Position numbers and translations under genes: made by a program | NCBI RefSeq assembly: GCF_036013915.1 | Contig: NZ_CP107899.1 | Span: forward strand, 4,464,001-4,528,000 | DNA: 64,000 bases | Source of the DNA: Streptomyces sp. NBC_00464 | GTDB taxonomy: Bacteria; Actinomycetota; Actinomycetes; Streptomycetales; Streptomycetaceae | Direction of reading: 5' to 3' | Notes under the pieces: generated by a model | Told to the model about the DNA's origin: nothing | What the model saw: only the letters and a program-made list of their open reading frames with translations | Databases searched by the model: none | Shown: positions 61,465 to 64,000 of the stretch, one piece after another | Position numbering within the stretch: the first letter of the stretch is position 1 | Layout of the letters: each line of letters starts with the position of its first letter

Positions 61465-62468
61465 ACGACTCCCAGAACTCCCCGAACTCCCAGAACTCCC
61501 CGAACTCCCAGAGCTCCCCGAACTCCCAGAAGGTGCGGCCGATGACCGTCCCCGGCCGTCACGACATCGGAAGGCCCAGTTCCACAGCACTGGGCAATGC
61601 CTTCATGCGAGCCTTCCACAGCGCCCACGAGCCGAAGCCGGTCCACACCGACCTTGTGGCGCGGCAGTTGCTGAGCGAGCAGGAGTGGACGTCCTTCCGT
61701 ACGAGCGTCCTCGCCTCGTCGGCAGTGCGCGGGCCGCAGGCCGAACAGGACCCGGAGGGCGCCATCCGCCGCTATTTGCGCGCCGGTTCGGTGGCGGCGC
61801 CGCACGTGCTGCTGCGCGGCCGCCACACCGAGGACGCCCTGCGCCGCACCTGCGAGCGCGGAGCGAGTCAGTACGTGCTGCTCGGCGCCGGCTTCGACAG
61901 CTTCGCCCTGCGCCGCCCCGAGTGGGCGGAACGGCTGACGGTGTACGAGGTCGACCGGTCGGCCACGCAGGAGCTGAAGCGGGCCCGGGTGGCCCGGCTG
62001 CGCCCCGACGGAGTGCCCGGGCTGCGCATGGTCCCGGCGGACCTCGCCAAGCAGCGGCTCGATGCGGTGCTGCGGCGGATCCCCGGGCTCGACGGCACCC
62101 GGCACACCTTCGTGGCGTGGAGCGGCGTGACGTACTACCTGGACGAGAAGGCGATCAGCGCCACGCTGGAGGCGCTGGGCGACTTCTTCACCGGCGGGCT
62201 GACCATCGTGCTCGACTACTGGGAGGCGGCGCAGCTGGCCGAGCCCCAGGACCCCCTCGTCGCGAGCATGGCGGCGAGCGTACGGCGCAATGGCGAACCA
62301 TTTGTCTGGGGCGCCTCGCCCGGGGAGATGGCTGCACTGGCAGGCTCGACGGGATACCGCGTGACCGCCGACGTCAGCGCGGTCGAGGTGGCGGAGACCT
62401 GTCGGGCGCAGGGCAGCGTCACCCTGGCTCCGCATCCCATCGGCCGGTTCGCGGAGCTGGAGAGGTGA
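61461..62468 (+). CDS. class I SAM-dependent methyltransferase (PPM/TIGR00027-like)
   Basis: 335 residues; GTG at 61461 overlaps the kinase stop as GTGA. The first 22 residues are a repetitive Asn-Ser-Pro-Gln stretch coded by an 18-bp tandem repeat; the folded part probably begins near MTVPGRHDIGRP. The SAM motif is QYVLLGAGFDSFALRRPEWA, then TVYEVDRSATQELKRAR, and FVAWSGVTYYLDEKAISATL. This is the leucine carboxyl methyltransferase-like family often found in actinomycete biosynthetic clusters, usually O-methylating carboxyls or hydroxyls. Substrate unknown. Confidence 0.9.
   Translation: MNDSQNSPNSQNSPNSQSSPNSQKVRPMTVPGRHDIGRPSSTALGNAFMRAFHSAHEPKPVHTDLVARQLLSEQEWTSFRTSVLASSAVRGPQAEQDPEGAIRRYLRAGSVAAPHVLLRGRHTEDALRRTCERGASQYVLLGAGFDSFALRRPEWAERLTVYEVDRSATQELKRARVARLRPDGVPGLRMVPADLAKQRLDAVLRRIPGLDGTRHTFVAWSGVTYYLDEKAISATLEALGDFFTGGLTIVLDYWEAAQLAEPQDPLVASMAASVRRNGEPFVWGASPGEMAALAGSTGYRVTADVSAVEVAETCRAQGSVTLAPHPIGRFAELER
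61467..61529 (+). repeat. 18-bp tandem repeat at the methyltransferase start
   Basis: Three and a half units of AACTCCCAGAACTCCCCG directly after the start codon, coding for NSQNSP repeats. In frame, so length changes by slippage would be tolerated. Confidence 0.92.
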
Positions 62469-62613
62469 ATCCATGACGGGTGAATCGGTGACGGGTGAAT
62501 CCACGACGGGTGAATCGGTGACGGGTGAATCGGTGACGGGTGAATCCACGACGGGTGAATCGGTGACGGGTGAATCCACGACGGGTGAATCCATGACGGG
62601 TGGATCCACGGCG
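62464..62613 (+). repeat. 15-bp tandem repeat at the DUF402 gene start, ten units
   Basis: Ten units of the form GGTGAATCnnnGACG (the last is degenerate). The first unit contains both the methyltransferase stop (62466-62468) and the DUF402 start (62473). Each unit offers a GTG or ATG followed by ACGGG, so several starts are possible. Confidence 0.93.
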
Positions 62614-63276
62614 GCACAGCGACGATGGTCGCCGGGCGAGCAGGTGCTGGTACAGGAGGTCTGGCGGGGCCGGGTATGGTCCGCACGGCCGATGACGGCG
62701 GTGCGGGACGACGGCGATTTCCTTGCTCTGTGGATGCCTGCGGGCACCGAGTGGCGCGCGCCCGACTCTCCGCCGGACAGGCCGGCGCCGGCCGATCGGG
62801 GCGAGCGGATCGCCGAGTGTCTGGTCCGGTCGGACTGGGTGCACATCGACCGGGTCTGGCGGATGAACACGCTCTGGCTCATGCCGCGCGGTCTTCACCA
62901 TGTGGTCTGGGTCTGCTGGGACCGGAAGGGCGCGCACCTCGGCTGGTACGTCAACTTCCAGCGTCCGTACGAGCGTGAGGGCGCCACCATCCAGTACATG
63001 GACTACGCCCTGGACCTCCGGGTTGCTCCGGACGGCACCGCGACCTGGAAGGACGAGGACGATCTCGCGCAGTTGACGAGCCGGGGTCTCGTGTCTCCGG
63101 AGACCGTCCGCTCGATGCGGGCGGAGGGAGAGGAGTTGAGCCGGTCGGCGCTGCGGCACGAGCCCCCGTTCGACGAACGCTGGAACGGCTGGCATCCCGA
63201 CCCGGCCTGGCCGCCGCCGGTCCTCGACCCTCGCTGGTCCCTTCCGGGTCTCGGCTCGGGCGAGGACGCCGGCTGA
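62473..63276 (+). CDS. DUF402 family protein with repetitive N-terminus
   Basis: 267 residues from ATG at 62473, with GGAGAGG 7 nt upstream. Residues 1-45 are a repeat of (V/T/M)TGES coded by the 15-bp tandem array. The DUF402 barrel begins near RRWSPGEQVLVQEVWRGRVW, with RPMTAVRDDGDFLALWMPAG, GWYVNFQRPYEREGATIQYM and DYALDLRVAPDGTATWKDED. The N-F-Q and acidic residues are conserved features of the fold, found in nucleoside diphosphate phosphatases and FomD of fosfomycin biosynthesis. FomD-like cleavage of a nucleotidylated intermediate is a possibility. It may be a neighbour, not a pathway member. Confidence 0.88.
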   Translation: MTGESVTGESTTGESVTGESVTGESTTGESVTGESTTGESMTGGSTAAQRRWSPGEQVLVQEVWRGRVWSARPMTAVRDDGDFLALWMPAGTEWRAPDSPPDRPAPADRGERIAECLVRSDWVHIDRVWRMNTLWLMPRGLHHVVWVCWDRKGAHLGWYVNFQRPYEREGATIQYMDYALDLRVAPDGTATWKDEDDLAQLTSRGLVSPETVRSMRAEGEELSRSALRHEPPFDERWNGWHPDPAWPPPVLDPRWSLPGLGSGEDAG

Positions 63277-63309
63277 ACCACGGCCTCCGGCGCGGACAGG
63301 ACCGTGCGG

Positions 63310-64000
63310 TCAGTACGCCGAGGCGGCAGTCGCCTGCTGTGCCGGTCTGGCACTCGGGGCACCGCCGCTGCGCGCGAAGGTCTCACGGAACACGCAACGG
63401 GCCTTGCGCACCAGCGGTGTTGTGTCCGAGCTGCGCCACAGAAGGTTGACGACACGTTTCAATGGCTGGGCTGCGAAGGGCCGGGTGCTGATGAGTGCGG
63501 TACTCGCCTCGACCGCTGTTCTCGGCACGCAGGCGACTCCGACCCCGCTGCTGGCGAGGGCGCAGGCCATGGCGGAGTTCGCCGTCTCGAACGCGACCAC
63601 CGGAGGCGCCATCGCCCGGCTCGCGAACAACGCCTCCAGCGTCTCGCGGTCGGCCAGGCCGCGCCGCCCGATGATCAGCGGGAAGCCGGCCAGCGCCGTC
63701 CAGTGCAGAGGCACGCTGTCAGCGGTCAGAGGATGCCCCTCGTGGGCCACCAGAAGCAGCTCCTCCTCAAGGAGCACCTCCGAACTCAGCCCTGCGGGAA
63801 CGGGGGAGTGCCGGCCGTGAATGTACGAGGAGGTGAGCAGGAGGTCGATGTCGCCGTCCCCCAGCGGCCCGAGTCCGTCGGGATGGTCGAACTCCTGGAG
63901 AGACAGGGCGATTCTCGTATGCCTGCGGCGCAACTCCGCCAGTACGGGGGGCAGAAGATGGATCCCGCCCGTGGTGAAGGTGCCGATGCGTATCTGCTCC
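63310..64000 (-). CDS. LysR-family regulator, C-terminal part (cut by window edge)
   Basis: The frame is open to the right edge. Visible residues form the LysR effector-binding domain: EQIRIGTFTTGGIHLLPPVL, IDLLLTSSYIHGRHSPVPAG, LIIGRRGLADRETLEALFAS and SSGVGVACVPRTAVEA. The DNA-binding N-terminus would lie beyond 64,000. It converges on the DUF402 gene with 33 bp between stops. Whether it controls the 48-63 kb genes or a gene outside the window cannot be told. Confidence 0.88.
   Translation of the reverse strand, partial: EQIRIGTFTTGGIHLLPPVLAELRRRHTRIALSLQEFDHPDGLGPLGDGDIDLLLTSSYIHGRHSPVPAGLSSEVLLEEELLLVAHEGHPLTADSVPLHWTALAGFPLIIGRRGLADRETLEALFASRAMAPPVVAFETANSAMACALASSGVGVACVPRTAVEASTALISTRPFAAQPLKRVVNLLWRSSDTTPLVRKARCVFRETFARSGGAPSARPAQQATAASAY

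Noticed and set aside
62464..62613. CRISPR array or iteron origin
   Set aside because: The 15-bp units are contiguous, in frame with the DUF402 gene and not AT-rich. No replication gene is nearby.

Overview
The window reads as chromosomal DNA of a Streptomyces or close relative. GC is very high with strong third-position GC, GTG and TTG starts are frequent, and many genes overlap as ATGA/GTGA/TTGA. Actinomycete hallmarks are present: two XRE-DUF5753 regulator/DUF397 pairs, a GPP34 protein and an ISAs1-type transposon. Identifications come from reading motifs by eye; no database search was run.

Region by region. (a) 1-20.9 kb is mostly ordinary chromosome: an edge-truncated secreted tyrosine phosphatase, a first DUF397/XRE pair, a PIN/ribbon-helix-helix toxin-antitoxin pair, a degenerate ADP-ribosylglycohydrolase-like protein, a sodium:solute symporter, a divergent SDR/alpha-beta-barrel pair, a second DUF397/XRE pair, GPP34, a D,D-carboxypeptidase with a long acidic N-terminus, two envelope membrane proteins, a GT39-like glycosyltransferase and a large PGRP-amidase/FG-GAP surface protein. 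(b) 21-34 kb is accessory: small orphan genes; a complete 2,007-bp ISAs1-like element with 27-bp terminal inverted repeats, a 10-bp target duplication and a passenger gene; gene fragments including a tyrosine-recombinase remnant; an S1-domain protein; and an island holding an MMPL exporter and a two-component system. That island is bracketed by an intact tRNA-Arg(CCU) gene and a 45-bp copy of its 3' half.

(c) 34-47.2 kb is a biosynthetic locus without NRPS or PKS genes. One six-gene operon encodes an ATP-grasp ligase, a DrrA/B-like ABC exporter (ATPase and two permeases), a second ATP-grasp ligase and an HpgT-like aminotransferase. A homoserine dehydrogenase is divergent from it. A second, translationally coupled operon encodes an SHMT-like PLP enzyme, an enlarged class II aldolase-like protein, a YbaK-type tRNA deacylase and an EamA transporter. 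The combination of an SHMT-like enzyme, a trans-editing deacylase and an amino-acid exporter recalls the fluorothreonine locus of Streptomyces cattleya. The simplest inference is a pathway that makes a threonine- or serine-like beta-hydroxy amino acid, joins it into a short peptide with the ATP-grasp ligases, exports it and edits mischarged tRNA.

(d) 47.7-63.3 kb is a second set: a polar amino acid ABC importer with alpha/beta hydrolase, HAD phosphatase and putative 2OG oxygenase genes; a PIG-L deacetylase; an acyl-CoA-dehydrogenase/flavin-monooxygenase-like enzyme with a second HAD; and a rightward operon with a HIT-like protein, an 810-aa radical SAM protein (probably B12-binding), an unknown protein, a DinB-like protein, an APH-like kinase and a methyltransferase, followed by a DUF402 protein and a truncated LysR gene. 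It may be an extension of (c) or a separate cluster. No cluster-specific regulator was seen between 34 and 63 kb.
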